Below, one piece after another: positions 42,949 through 52,544 of a stretch of 64,000 nucleotides of DNA. Each line of letters begins with the position of its first letter. Position 1 is the stretch's first letter. The stretch spans positions 868,001 to 932,000 of the forward strand of contig NZ_CP087715.1 in the NCBI RefSeq assembly GCF_020991125.1, given 5' to 3'. The stretch comes from Microbulbifer celer. Its GTDB lineage: Bacteria; Pseudomonadota; Gammaproteobacteria; Pseudomonadales; Cellvibrionaceae. A model generated the notes under the pieces. It saw only the letters and a program-made list of their open reading frames with translations. It did not search any database and was not told the origin of the DNA. The translations under genes and the position numbers were made by a program.

Positions 42949-45417
42949 CTAAGCCAGCTCTCGCAAAACTTTCAATGGCGGCTGACTGACCGCACTGCGG
43001 CAAGCCAGGGTGCCGGCAGTGCCGACCAGCAACGCGCCCACCAGCGGGCCGAGTATCCACAGCCCGGGGTGGAAGTTGAATGGCAATTCAAACACCCGCT
43101 GTGAGAGCACCGCCAGTGTCGCTTCGGTACCAAAAGCAGCGAGCAATCCGGCGGCGATGCCCAGCAATCCAAACTCGATCATCAGGCTGCGGATGAGCAG
43201 TTGCCGGCGGCCGCCCAGTGTGCGGATGACAGCGGCTTCCTGCAAGCGTTCGGCGATGCTGGCGCGCACGCCGGCGATCAGGACCAGGACCCCGGCGATG
43301 AGCATGAGGGCGAGGACGGATTCGATGGCGATGGCGACCTGACCGATGGTTTCGCGGATGTTTTCCAGGATTTTATCCAGTTCGATGATGCTGACACTGG
43401 GGAAGTTTTTTACCAGTTCGTTGACGAAGAGTTTGTCTTCCGGTGGCAGGTAGAAGCTCTGGATGTAGGTGGCCGGGAAGTCGTCGAGGCTGCCGGGGGC
43501 GAACAGCATGAAGAAGTTGGGGCGCATGCTGTTCCAGTCGAGGGTGCGCAGGCTGGTGACGGTGGATTCGGTCTCTAAACCGCCGATGGAGAAGCGCAAT
43601 ACGTCGCCCAGTTTGAGGCCCAGGCGGGCGGCGACTTCGACTTCTACAGAAACGCCTTGGGAAGAGTCGCCTTCCTGAAGGTCGTTGCTCCACCATTCAC
43701 CGGCGACGATTTTGTTGTCGGCGGGGAGGGTGTCGGTCCAGCTTAAGTTGAGTTCGCGGCGGATGGCGCCATCTTTGTTTTCACGCTCGGTAACCGGGGT
43801 GCCGTTTACTGCGATGAGGCGGCCGCGCACCATGGGATAGAACTCGGTGCCTTCGAGGTTTTTGCCTTCAATTTTCTGTTTTACGCCGTCCAGTTCATAG
43901 GGGGCGATGTTGACGAGGAAGTGGTTGGGGGCGTTTTCCGGTAGCTGCATTTTCCACTCGTCGATCAACGCGGTACGCGCGTAGAACATGGCGAGCATGG
44001 CCAGAAGGCCGGTGCCGAAGGCGGCGATCAGCAGGGTGTTGAAGCCGGCGCGGCGCTGCAGGCTGCCCAGCGCGATGCGCCAGCTGCCACCGAGTGCGGC
44101 GAGCTTGCCGCGCACCAGTACGCGGTTGATCAGTGCGGCGCCGGCCACCAATAGGCCGAGGCCGGCAAGCAGCGCGACGGTGGTGGCGAGGCTGCCGGAG
44201 AGCCACCAGATCAGCAGCAGCATGGACAGCGGGCCGGGGATCAGGCCGAACCACTCCCGTTTATCCGGGTTGCTCCAGTCCTGACGTAGGGTCTGCATCG
44301 GGTCTGTCTGGGCGAGGCGGAACAGCGGTGGCAGGGCGAAGCCGATCACACAGGCGAGGCCGGTGGCGATGCCCACCAGCAATGGCTGCCAGCCGCTGGG
44401 CGGGGGCGTGACCGGGAAGAAGCCGGAGAGCAGGTTCACGGCCTGGGATTGCACGAAGGAGCCAATGGCGAGGCCGGCAACGGTGGCGATGATCGCGAGC
44501 GCGGCCATCTGGCCGATGTAGATGCCGAGGATTTTGTTTTTGCCCGCGCCGAGGCTTTTCATGACCGCCACATAGTTGGCGTGGCGCAGGCCGTAGCGAC
44601 GGGCGGCGAGACCGACGGCGACGCTGGCGAGCAGCACCGCGAGGCTGGCGGCCAGATAGAGAAAGCTTTCGGCGCGATCCAGTGCCTTGGCGACACGGGG
44701 CTGGCCTTCTTTCAGATCGGTAATGTGTTCGTGCAGGGTCAATTTTGGCCGCAGCCATTTGAGGTAGTTATCCAGCGCAGCGTCGTCGCCGGCCAGCAGG
44801 TAGCGGTAGTTCACGCGGCTGCCGGGCTGCAGGATGTTGGTGGCGGCGAGGTCGTCGGTGTGCATCATCACCCGCGCCCCCATCGAGAACAGGTTGGCGC
44901 CGCGGTCCGGTTCGTGGTCGATGATACCGCTTATGTTGAAGCTGCGATCACCCAGTTGCAGCTGTTCGCCAATATCCAGTTGCATCAATGGCAGCAGGCG
45001 CGCTTCCAGCCACACATTGCCCGGTTCAGGGCCCTGCTGGACGGTTTTTGACGGGGCGTCAGCCTGAGCGCGCATTTCCAGGTGGCCCACCAGGGGGTAG
45101 CCGTCGCTGACGGCCTTGACGGAGGCAAACTGGAATTCATCACCGGCGGAGAGCATCGAGGCAAAGGTGACGGTTTTGGCCCGTTGCAAGCCCAGGGCGT
45201 CGGCTTTGTCCAGCCATTCCTGGGGGACTTCCTTGCTGCTTTTCAGCACGCGCTCTGCGGCCAGAAAGCTCTGGGATTGGATATGCATGGCGCGGGTGAG
45301 GCGGTCGGAGAAGTGGGCGATGGCGGTGACGCAGCTCACCGCTAGTACCAGGGCGGTGGCGATCAGGGCCAGCTCGCCGCCGCGCCAGTCACGGCTCAAT
45401 AATCGCAGCGGCAGCAT
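42949..45417 (-). CDS. ybbP: ABC transporter permease, YbbP type
   Basis: An 822-residue FtsX/MacB-type permease with the N-terminal helix RLLSRDWRGGELALIATALVLAVSC, a large periplasmic domain, two central three-helix FtsX modules (about 255-450 and 690-815) and a C-terminal helix pair. It is the partner of the ATPase YbbA, with which it overlaps by one base; the E. coli order tesA-ybbA-ybbP is conserved. The role of the YbbAP system is export or extraction of hydrophobic compounds from the envelope, possibly with TesA. Confidence 0.93.
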   Translation of the reverse strand: MLPLRLLSRDWRGGELALIATALVLAVSCVTAIAHFSDRLTRAMHIQSQSFLAAERVLKSSKEVPQEWLDKADALGLQRAKTVTFASMLSAGDEFQFASVKAVSDGYPLVGHLEMRAQADAPSKTVQQGPEPGNVWLEARLLPLMQLDIGEQLQLGDRSFNISGIIDHEPDRGANLFSMGARVMMHTDDLAATNILQPGSRVNYRYLLAGDDAALDNYLKWLRPKLTLHEHITDLKEGQPRVAKALDRAESFLYLAASLAVLLASVAVGLAARRYGLRHANYVAVMKSLGAGKNKILGIYIGQMAALAIIATVAGLAIGSFVQSQAVNLLSGFFPVTPPPSGWQPLLVGIATGLACVIGFALPPLFRLAQTDPMQTLRQDWSNPDKREWFGLIPGPLSMLLLIWWLSGSLATTVALLAGLGLLVAGAALINRVLVRGKLAALGGSWRIALGSLQRRAGFNTLLIAAFGTGLLAMLAMFYARTALIDEWKMQLPENAPNHFLVNIAPYELDGVKQKIEGKNLEGTEFYPMVRGRLIAVNGTPVTERENKDGAIRRELNLSWTDTLPADNKIVAGEWWSNDLQEGDSSQGVSVEVEVAARLGLKLGDVLRFSIGGLETESTVTSLRTLDWNSMRPNFFMLFAPGSLDDFPATYIQSFYLPPEDKLFVNELVKNFPSVSIIELDKILENIRETIGQVAIAIESVLALMLIAGVLVLIAGVRASIAERLQEAAVIRTLGGRRQLLIRSLMIEFGLLGIAAGLLAAFGTEATLAVLSQRVFELPFNFHPGLWILGPLVGALLVGTAGTLACRSAVSQPPLKVLRELA

Positions 45418-46157
45418 CAGGCAGATACCTCCGCTTCACCATCGAAAGAGGATCCGGGGTTTTCGGCGCTGGAGATTTCTCCGGCAGCCATGCGCAGGTG
45501 GGCGCCGCAGCGCTCGGCAAGGCGTTGTTCGTGGGTGACCAACACCAGGGTGGTGCCGGTTTCCGCGTTGAGGCTGAACAGCAGGTCGATGACTTTGTCG
45601 CCGTTGTTGGCATCGAGGCTGCCGGTGGGTTCGTCGGCGAACAGAATGCCGCTGTCGGTGGTCGAACCGTTGTTGGCTATGCTGCAGAACGCCCGTGCGA
45701 TGGCGACACGCTGTTGCTCGCCACCGGACAACTGGCGCGGGTAGTGGTGCAGTCGGTGGCCGAGGCCGACCCGCTCGAGAAACTCTTCAGCCCGTTTGCC
45801 GGCACTGCGTTCGCCGCGGAGTTCGCTTGGCAGCATCACGTTTTCCTGTGCGGTGAGGCCGGGGAGCAACTGGAAGGTCTGGAATACAAAGCCCACACAG
45901 CGGGCGCGCAGTGCGGCGCGCTGTTCTTCGTCCATGGCGGTGATATCTTCACCGGCGAGCCAGATCTTGCCTTCGGTAGGACGGTCGAGACCGGCGAGGA
46001 GGCCCAGCAGGGTGGATTTGCCGGAGCCGGAGGCGCCGGTAATGGCCAGGCTCTGGCCGTGGGGGAGTTGCAGGGAGATGTCGTTGAGCAGGGTAAGTGG
46101 ACCTTCACTGGTGCTGACGCCGTGGTGAAGGTGTTCGGCTTTTAGCATTATCGACAT
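45417..46157 (-). CDS. ybbA: ABC transporter ATP-binding protein, YbbA type
   Basis: A 246-residue ATPase of the LolD/MacB class. Walker A GASGSGKST is at residues 41-49, the Q-loop follows, the signature is LSGGEQQRVAIARAF, and Walker B is ILFADEPTGSLD. Start ATG 46157 (MSIMLKAEHL) has an AGGGA ribosome site; codons further upstream are not part of the family. It energises YbbP and is divergent from tesA with a 57-base gap. Confidence 0.94.
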   Translation of the reverse strand: MSIMLKAEHLHHGVSTSEGPLTLLNDISLQLPHGQSLAITGASGSGKSTLLGLLAGLDRPTEGKIWLAGEDITAMDEEQRAALRARCVGFVFQTFQLLPGLTAQENVMLPSELRGERSAGKRAEEFLERVGLGHRLHHYPRQLSGGEQQRVAIARAFCSIANNGSTTDSGILFADEPTGSLDANNGDKVIDLLFSLNAETGTTLVLVTHEQRLAERCGAHLRMAAGEISSAENPGSSFDGEAEVSA

Positions 46158-46214
46158 GGCAAGTCCCTGGTTTTCCTGCAAAATGCGTAACAAGTTTGAA
46201 GTGGAGAGTATGAC

Positions 46215-46952
46215 ATGGCGGCAGTTTTTTTCCGGTCTTTCGGTGGCGATTCTGTCCCGCGCTGGCTGCTTTTCGTCGCGCTGGTCACGTCTTTGTACGC
46301 CGGTTCTCTGCGGGCGGATGGGCAAGTGGATACTCAGGCCGAGGGAGATACAGCGTCAGAGAAGCAGAAGACGTTGCTGGTGCTGGGGGATAGTATCAGT
46401 GCGGCCTACGGCCTGGATGAGCGCGAGGGTTGGGTGCAGTTGCTGCGTAAGCGTTTGGCGGAGAACGGCCTTCGAGTGCAGGTGGTCAATGCGAGTGTGA
46501 GTGGGGAGACGTCTTCCGGCGGTGTGGCGCGGTTGCCGCGGCTGTTGTCGGAGCATTCGCCGAGTTGGCTGGTGCTGGAACTTGGCGGCAACGACGGCCT
46601 GCGGGGGTATCCGCCGCGGGCGTTGCAGCAGAATCTGCAGCGGATGGTGAAGTTGGCCCGGGCCGGTGGCGCTGAGGTGTTGTTGCTGGGGATGCAGATG
46701 CCGCCGAATTACGGCAAGGCGTATACGAAGGCGTTTGCGGCGGTGTATCCGAAGGTGGCGGCGGCGGAGCAGGTGCCGTTGATTCCGTTTTTCCTGGAGC
46801 CGGTGGCGCTGGAGGAGGGGGCGATGCAGACCGATGGGATTCATCCGACGGCGAAGGCGCAGCCGGCGCTGCTGGAGCACGTGTGGCCCTGCCTCGAAAC
46901 CATACTGAAAGGCAATGAGAACACCCGGTCCGATAGCCTGTGCACTTCCTGA
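46215..46952 (+). CDS. tesA: SGNH-family esterase/thioesterase TesA
   Basis: A 245-residue exported lipolytic enzyme (acyl-CoA thioesterase I / lysophospholipase L1 type). The nucleophile serine is residue 60 in LVLGDSISAAYG, the glycine and asparagine blocks are in VNASVSGETSSGG and LELGGNDGLRG, and the Asp/His pair is DGIHPTAKAQ. An N-terminal hydrophobic stretch (WLLFVALVTSLYAGSLRA) is the signal peptide. It is divergent from ybbAP as in E. coli. Confidence 0.93.
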   Translation: MAAVFFRSFGGDSVPRWLLFVALVTSLYAGSLRADGQVDTQAEGDTASEKQKTLLVLGDSISAAYGLDEREGWVQLLRKRLAENGLRVQVVNASVSGETSSGGVARLPRLLSEHSPSWLVLELGGNDGLRGYPPRALQQNLQRMVKLARAGGAEVLLLGMQMPPNYGKAYTKAFAAVYPKVAAAEQVPLIPFFLEPVALEEGAMQTDGIHPTAKAQPALLEHVWPCLETILKGNENTRSDSLCTS

Positions 46953-47240
46953 TCGGAAAGCGTACAATCGCGCCCTGATTTTTCTGGCCCTCTGTGTGAC
47001 GTCGTAGCTCGGGCCTGTGGCGGCCCTGCCACCGGTGAAGCCATCGCGGGACACGCTACGAGTTCATCCATGAACGCTCGGCTGTGGCCATCCATGGCCA
47101 CAGACGGTCCCGCGATGGCTTCCCCGGTGTCAGCGCCTTCGCATCTGCGATTGGCGTTCATTCAACGTAAGGTGGGGAAGGCCTAAGATGCGCCCAACTT
47201 CGGGCCCAACAAATTGCTGTTTTGTATTTGAGATTTACCC
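46953..47240. other. Intergenic region tesA-ttcA
   Basis: No gene is seen in these 288 bases; the main content is the foldback repeat at 47030-47129. Confidence 0.5.
47030..47129. repeat. Palindromic interspersed repeat, type 2
   Basis: CACCGGTGAAGCCATCGCGG plus GAC (47030-47052) pairs with GTCCCGCGATGGCTTCCCCG plus GTG (47107-47129), with one mismatch. The interior holds a second palindrome TGTGGCCATCCATGGCCACA (47083-47102). It has the same design as the element at 42737-42856 with similar ACCGG ends, so the two may be related. Confidence 0.75.
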
Positions 47241-48170
47241 ATGTCTGATCTGGAAAACCGCCGCGGGCGGCTGGAATTCAACAAGCTGCAAAAGCGCCTG
47301 CGCCGCAATGTGGGCAAGGCGATCGCTGACTTCAATATGATTGAAGAGGGCGACAAGGTGATGGTGTGCCTGTCTGGCGGTAAGGATTCCTATGCGATGC
47401 TGGAAATCCTGATGAACCTGCAGAAGACGGCACCGGTGCACTTTGAGCTGGTGGCGGTGAATATGGATCAGAAGCAGCCGGGCTTCCCGGAGCACATTCT
47501 GCCGGAGTATCTGCAGTCGGTGGGGGTGCCTTATCACATTGTGAATAAAGACACGTACAGTGTGGTGAAGGAGGTGGTGCCGGAGGGGAAGACGACTTGT
47601 GGCCTCTGCTCGCGCCTGCGTCGTGGGACTCTGTACGGGTTTGCGGAGGAGATCGGGGCGACCAAGGTGGCGCTGGGGCATCACAAGGACGATATCGTCG
47701 AGACGCTGTTCCTGAATATGTTTTACGGTGGTCGCCTGAAGGCGATGCCGCCCAAGTTGCGGGCAGATGACGGGCGCAATATTGTGATTCGCCCGCTGGC
47801 ATATTGCCGCGAGTCGGATCTGGTGGCGTTTGCCGAGCACAAGAATTTTCCGATCATTCCGTGCAATCTGTGCGGCAGTCAGGAAAACCTGCAGCGGCAG
47901 GCGATCAAGCAGATGCTGGTGGATTGGGACAAGAAGACCCCGGGGCGCAGCGATAATATTTTCGCGGCGCTGACGCGGGTGTCCCCGTCACAGCTGGCGG
48001 ATCGGGATCTGTATGATTTTGAGAGCCTGGAGCTGGATCGCTCTAAACCCGCGCCTGAGGTGGACGCGCGTTCGATCGAGCAGTCTGTGGATTCCTGGGT
48101 TCCCGAAGATGCCCGCGAGGAGTCGGTTGAGTCGACGCAGCCGATGTATATTGAGGCGCGCAACCTTTAG
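47241..48170 (+). CDS. ttcA: tRNA 2-thiocytidine biosynthesis protein TtcA
   Basis: A 309-residue enzyme that thiolates cytidine 32 in tRNAs. The PP-loop SGGKDS is at residues 45-50 and the Fe-S cysteine pairs are [10 protein letters not shown] in the middle and [11 protein letters not shown] near residue 215. It has the family length plus a short C-terminal tail that overlaps the next gene on the other strand by 128 bases. Confidence 0.95.
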   Translation: MSDLENRRGRLEFNKLQKRLRRNVGKAIADFNMIEEGDKVMVCLSGGKDSYAMLEILMNLQKTAPVHFELVAVNMDQKQPGFPEHILPEYLQSVGVPYHIVNKDTYSVVKEVVPEGKTTCGLCSRLRRGTLYGFAEEIGATKVALGHHKDDIVETLFLNMFYGGRLKAMPPKLRADDGRNIVIRPLAYCRESDLVAFAEHKNFPIIPCNLCGSQENLQRQAIKQMLVDWDKKTPGRSDNIFAALTRVSPSQLADRDLYDFESLELDRSKPAPEVDARSIEQSVDSWVPEDAREESVESTQPMYIEARNL

Positions 48171-48750
48171 TCCGATCAACTTCAGCCTGATCGATTTCGT
48201 CGCTCTCGATCAGTAGGGTATCCGTTTTTTTCACAACCTCGGCGTCCGCCGCGGCTGTTCTGTTTTGGGGGGACGGTGGTTTGATCAGGCGGCAATAGCT
48301 GTCGACAAAGTCGCGCAGTTTGGCGCTGGGCCCGTGGTGGAAGTGTTTTTTCCACAGCTTGGCCATTCTCGGCAGATCTTCGCTTTCCACTTTCTCCACA
48401 CCTGCGGCGCGATAGATCAGCCAGGCAATCGCTGTGGCGTAACGCAGGTTGGTGGTGAGTTCGGCGTGGGGGTGCTGCAGGAAGTCGCGCTGGCTGGCGA
48501 GCCCGCGCACTTTGGAGGCCAGGGCGGGGAAGTTGATCAGGTATTTATCCCAGATCTGTCGGTGAGTGCTGGGGAGGATTTGAAAAATCCCCATGCCGTG
48601 GCGACGGCCCAGTTTGAGGTGGAAGCCGAGCTCGGATTCCTGCGCAGCTGTGCCGAGCAACAGGGCTTCCATCCCCGGCGACCAGGCACGCAGTTGCTTC
48701 AAGGTGGGACGAACTACCAGTAACCGCAGTTCGTCTAAACAAATACCCAT
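48043..48750 (-). CDS. Lysozyme-like (transglycosylase-like) protein
   Basis: A 235-residue protein. The first 165 residues look like a lysozyme-fold domain: a helix with [33 protein letters not shown] carries a glutamate in the position expected for catalysis (QESELG), and [13 protein letters not shown] follows. The family is one often annotated as a phage-related protein in Pseudomonas. The last 70 residues are low-complexity and read antisense to ttcA. There is no signal peptide. The activity is unproven. Confidence 0.75.
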   Translation of the reverse strand: MGICLDELRLLVVRPTLKQLRAWSPGMEALLLGTAAQESELGFHLKLGRRHGMGIFQILPSTHRQIWDKYLINFPALASKVRGLASQRDFLQHPHAELTTNLRYATAIAWLIYRAAGVEKVESEDLPRMAKLWKKHFHHGPSAKLRDFVDSYCRLIKPPSPQNRTAAADAEVVKKTDTLLIESDEIDQAEVDRTKGCAPQYTSAASTQPTPRGHLREPRNPQTARSNARPPQARV

Positions 48751-48971
48751 AGTGTGTTAGGTGATCCCTCACCGCTCCGTTTGAAGTGCCATTCCGTGGT
48801 CATTTTCAGTAGTGTTGGTAAACGCAGTACTCTTCCCTTGGTTTAGTTTGCGGATTGAGCAAACGCCAGCAAATGGGTAGATTTACGCGCAATAAAGACC
48901 GATAACGACGGATTCAGCCTATTCTTTCGCCAGAAAGGGCTTTATCTGCCAATTCTGACGGGGAGTCCCTT

Positions 48972-50447
48972 ATGTCCGGACAGTGGCTTGTAGCCCTCAC
49001 ATTTATTGCCTACCTGGCATTGATTCTGGTAATCGGTGTCTACGCGTACCAGCGTACAAAAAACGCCAGTGATTATTTTCTCGGTGGCCGCTCTCTGCCG
49101 CCGGCGGTGGCGGCGCTGAGTGCGGGTGCTTCGGATATGAGTGGCTGGCTGCTGCTCGGCCTACCTGGTGCAGCCTATGCCACAGGCCTATCATCGGCCT
49201 GGATTGCGATTGGTTTATTCAGCGGTATTGTGCTGAGCTGGACCACCATGGCTCGCCGGCTGCGCATCTACAGCTACGATCTTGAGGATTCGTTGACCTT
49301 GCCGGCGTATCTACATCGCCGATTCAATATGGGGCACCCCTACCTGCGCACCATCTGCGCGATTTTTATTCTGCTGTTCTTCCTGTTTTATGTGGCCTCG
49401 GGGCTGATTGCCGGGGGGAAACTTTTTGAGACCGTATTCGGGTGGGACTACCAGTGGGCGGTGGTGATTGGCGCGATTGCGGTCATTTCCTACACGCTGT
49501 TCGGCGGTTTTCTGGCGGTGTCCTGGACGGATGTGTTTCAGGGCTTGTTGATGAGTCTGGCACTGGTCATTGTTCCGGTGATCATTATTTCCGATGAGGG
49601 AGGATGGGGCAGTGCCTGGGGGGCCATGCAACAACAGCATCCCGAGCTGATGCACTGGATGACGGATAACACCGGTGCCTCATTGGGCATGGCTGCAATT
49701 TTGAGTTCCCTGGCCTGGGGACTCGGGTATTTCGGGCAACCGCATATTCTGGCGCGTTTCAAAGCATTGCGGCATCCGGATGATATGCCGGCGGCGGCTA
49801 CGGTAGCGGCGGTGTGGTCACTGGCGGGCTTCCTGGGGGCCATGTGTGTGGGGCTGTTCGGCCACCTGGAGTTAAGTCAGACCCTGCCGGATGGCGAGAG
49901 GATTTTCATGGCACTGGTGGAGGCGCTGTTCCATCCACTGGTCGCGGGAATTTTACTGGCCGCGATTCTGTCGGCGATCATGAGTACGGCAGACTCGCAA
50001 CTGCTGGTGTCATCTGCGGCGCTTGCGGAAGATCTTTATCACGTGTGGTTTGGCAAGCAAGCGACGTCTGAAAGTGTTGTGAAAGTAGGCCGTTGGGCGG
50101 TGGTCGCGCTGTCGTTGATCGCTGTCGGTGTCGCCATGGATCCCGACTCGAAGGTGTTGGATGTGGTGGCCTACGCCTGGGCGGGCCTCGGCGCGGCCTT
50201 TGGGCCGACGATTCTGATCAGCCTCTACTGGTCACGGATGAGTGGTGCCGGAGCCATTGCCGGCGTGGTGGTGGGCGGTATCACCGTAGTGATCTGGAAG
50301 CAGCTTTCCGGTGGCGTGTTCGACCTATACGAGCTGTTACCAGGCTTTGTACTGTCATCAGCTGCTATTGTTTTAGTTAGTGCTGTGACGCATTGCCCCG
50401 AAGAAATATCAACGCGCCATCGTCAGTTACTAGGGCAAAAGCGGTAA
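48972..50447 (+). CDS. putP: Sodium/proline symporter
   Basis: A 491-residue inner-membrane protein with about 13 helices of the SSS family. The N-terminal helix and signature GVYAYQRTKNASDYFLGGRSLPP, the sodium-binding segment GASDMSGWLLLGLPGAAY, and GYFGQPHILARFKAL are diagnostic of PutP. GGGGAGTCC precedes the ATG. It takes up proline for osmoprotection or catabolism. It is not beside putA here. Confidence 0.95.
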   Translation: MSGQWLVALTFIAYLALILVIGVYAYQRTKNASDYFLGGRSLPPAVAALSAGASDMSGWLLLGLPGAAYATGLSSAWIAIGLFSGIVLSWTTMARRLRIYSYDLEDSLTLPAYLHRRFNMGHPYLRTICAIFILLFFLFYVASGLIAGGKLFETVFGWDYQWAVVIGAIAVISYTLFGGFLAVSWTDVFQGLLMSLALVIVPVIIISDEGGWGSAWGAMQQQHPELMHWMTDNTGASLGMAAILSSLAWGLGYFGQPHILARFKALRHPDDMPAAATVAAVWSLAGFLGAMCVGLFGHLELSQTLPDGERIFMALVEALFHPLVAGILLAAILSAIMSTADSQLLVSSAALAEDLYHVWFGKQATSESVVKVGRWAVVALSLIAVGVAMDPDSKVLDVVAYAWAGLGAAFGPTILISLYWSRMSGAGAIAGVVVGGITVVIWKQLSGGVFDLYELLPGFVLSSAAIVLVSAVTHCPEEISTRHRQLLGQKR

Positions 50448-50514
50448 CCTGATCACAGTACCACGCGTTTATTCGCGCCAGTAGCCGATGGTGCCTGTGG
50501 TTGGAGTATAGGGA

Positions 50515-51027
50515 GTGATCGAAGTACACCTCGGTGATATCACTCGGTTGCACGTGGATGTAATCGTGAATGCAGCCAACCAGAGGCTTCTCGGCGGCGG
50601 CGGCGTCGATGGAGCCATTCACCGCGCGGCGGGCCCTGAATTACTGGAAGCCTGCCGCCAGATCGGCGGATGCCCCGTTGGCGATGTGCGAACTACCCCG
50701 GGATTCCGCCTGCCGGTAAAACGAATCTACCACACCGTGGGCCCAGTCTGGCGGGGTGGCAACCTCGGCGAACCCGAGTTGCTCGCCGCCTGCTACCGTC
50801 AGTGTCTGGCAATGGCCCGTCGCGATAATGTCCACTCAATCGCGTTCCCGGCGATCAGTTGTGGCATTTACGATTACCCTCGGGACCAGGCCGTGGAAAT
50901 TGCTGTTGAAGAAGTGCAACAGCACCTCGACCGGGAGGGCAGCCCGCGCCATGTGGTTTTCTGTTGCTTTGATGACGACATGGCGGAGCTGTACCGGTTG
51001 CAGCTGGATGCAGTTGTGCGCCGCTGA
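50515..51027 (+). CDS. ymdB: Macrodomain protein, O-acetyl-ADP-ribose deacetylase type
   Basis: A 170-residue single macrodomain. ADP-ribose binding residues are in [16 protein letters not shown], the [14 protein letters not shown] loop, and [15 protein letters not shown]. It is the E. coli YmdB/MacroD type, which removes acetyl from O-acetyl-ADP-ribose and can reverse ADP-ribosylation. The start is GTG 50515, with GGAG 13 bases upstream. Confidence 0.93.
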   Translation: MIEVHLGDITRLHVDVIVNAANQRLLGGGGVDGAIHRAAGPELLEACRQIGGCPVGDVRTTPGFRLPVKRIYHTVGPVWRGGNLGEPELLAACYRQCLAMARRDNVHSIAFPAISCGIYDYPRDQAVEIAVEEVQQHLDREGSPRHVVFCCFDDDMAELYRLQLDAVVRR

Positions 51028-51216
51028 GGATTGCTTGTCCAGTTTGAGCCCCGGCAACTGGCTGTAATGTGCCAGATGCCGGGGTTTTTATTTACCCGCC
51101 GGAAGCCCTGCGGGCCCTGGTAGCCCTTCAGGTTGTGACCGTTTGGTCTCGTCTGGTTCTGCTGTACCATGAATCTTTGCCAAAAACCCAATAACAATCG
51201 AAGGCGAGGATGAAAT

Positions 51217-51681
51217 ATGCGCACTGCAGAGCAATGGTTCAGCGAATACGGCGAGAGTCACCAGAACCCCACCAACAAGGCTATTCACTGGGTGGCTGTT
51301 CCCCTGATCTACGCGACGGTCGTGGGACTTTTCTGGTCTATTCCCCAACCCGACTGGATGGCACAGATTACATGGTTGAACTGGGCGGTAGTGGCTCTGA
51401 TTCCCACGATGCTGTTCTACCTGTTGATGTCTCTGCCCCTTGCTCTCGGCATGGTCGGGTTGGCGGCGCTGTGTCTTTGGGCCTGTAGTGCGCTGGAGGC
51501 GGCCGGGCAGAGTGTGCTCTGGTGGTCCGTTGGCCTGTTTGTGGTGATGTGGATTTTCCAGTTTGTGGGGCACCATATCGAAGGCAAGAAGCCATCTTTC
51601 TTCAAAGACCTGCAATTCCTGCTGATCGGCCCTGCGTGGGTGATTGGCTTCCTGTACCGCAAGCTGGGCATCAAATACTGA
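51217..51681 (+). CDS. Mpo1-like (DUF962) membrane protein
   Basis: A 154-residue membrane protein with the N-terminal signature WFSEYGESHQNPTNKAIHWVAVPLIY and the C-terminal GHHIEGKKPSFFKDLQFLLIGPAWV, with four helices between. The three histidine-containing motifs match the yeast Mpo1 2-hydroxy fatty acid dioxygenase family. In bacteria the role is mostly unknown. GAGGATGAAAT lies before the ATG. Confidence 0.9.
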   Translation: MRTAEQWFSEYGESHQNPTNKAIHWVAVPLIYATVVGLFWSIPQPDWMAQITWLNWAVVALIPTMLFYLLMSLPLALGMVGLAALCLWACSALEAAGQSVLWWSVGLFVVMWIFQFVGHHIEGKKPSFFKDLQFLLIGPAWVIGFLYRKLGIKY

Positions 51682-51727
51682 TCGCTCCGGAAAGACCCCG
51701 GGATCCTCCCGGGGTTTTCATCTCTGC

Positions 51728-52213
51728 CTACCGGTTGTAGTGCACCGGTACTTCCAGCGTTTCTTTTACCTGTTCCATGACCACGTAGCTGGTGCACTCC
51801 TGCACTTCCGGCAGGGTGAGCAGGGTCTCGCCGTAGAATTTCCGGTAGGCGCTCATATCGGCGACCCGCGCCTTGATCAGGTAATCGAAATTACCAGAGA
51901 CGAGATAGCATTCCTGTACTTCCGGTAGTGCGGATACCGCCGTGCGGAAGTCCTCAAATGCATCCTGGGCCGAGCGGTTCAGGCGGATCTGCACAAACAC
52001 CACCAGTGCCGCATCCAGATACTCCGGGTTGATCAGGGTGGTGTAGCCCTGAATCACACCGTCGGACTCCATCTTTTTCACCCTCTCCACACACGGTGTG
52101 GCGGTCAGGCCTACCTGGCGCGCCAGCTCCGCATAACTGGTGCGGCCGTTCTTCTGTAGTACCCGCAGGATGTTGCGGTCGATGGTGCTGAGTTCGCTGG
52201 CGCGTCTTTTCAC
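51728..52213 (-). CDS. Lrp/AsnC-family transcriptional regulator
   Basis: A 161-residue regulator. The N-terminal winged helix (LSTIDRNILRVLQKNGRTSYAELARQVGLTATPCVERVKKME) is followed by the RAM domain (VQECYLVSGNFDYLIKARVADMSAYRKF). GTG 52213 is chosen since CAGGAGATCA lies just ahead; the open frame continues to 52249. It is divergent from alanine dehydrogenase, the usual setting for a regulator that senses alanine and activates ald. Confidence 0.93.
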   Translation of the reverse strand: MKRRASELSTIDRNILRVLQKNGRTSYAELARQVGLTATPCVERVKKMESDGVIQGYTTLINPEYLDAALVVFVQIRLNRSAQDAFEDFRTAVSALPEVQECYLVSGNFDYLIKARVADMSAYRKFYGETLLTLPEVQECTSYVVMEQVKETLEVPVHYNR

Positions 52214-52451
52214 TCTGATCTCCTGATTTGATTCCCGTTTGTTCTGCACTTGTGACCGGGTGGGAGGTGGTCTCGGAGAGCAGCGTGAAATACGGGGACT
52301 TGACTTGTCTGTGGCGCAAGTAATGGTCTCGTTTGGCTAAAAAGCGTCCTTCCCGCCTCTTAAGCAGTGGATTCCACTAATGATATTGAAAAGTTTACAG
52401 AAATCCACTCAAAGAGCATGCCTATACTGCGGGAATCCAACAAAAGAAGGG

Positions 52452-52467
52452 GCGCACACACGTGCGC
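52452..52467. promoter_or_regulatory. Palindrome in the lrp-ald gap
   Basis: GCGCACACACGTGCGC has six-base perfect arms around ACAC. It is a candidate binding site for the Lrp-like regulator; experimental support is not available. Confidence 0.5.
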
Positions 52468-52482
52468 TCACACTGTGCTTAC

Positions 52483-52527
52483 CGAGTACTGACAAACAAG
52501 TACTGACAAACAGAGTACCGACAGAGT
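52483..52527 (+). repeat. Tandem repeat upstream of ald
   Basis: GAGTACTGACAAACAA and AGTACTGACAAACAGA stand in tandem, followed by degenerate AGTACCGACAGAG and AGTATTGAG copies. The unit is about 13-15 bases. It ends about 18 bases before the ald start and covers its leader. Confidence 0.6.
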
Positions 52528-52544
52528 ATTGAGGAGAAGACGTT

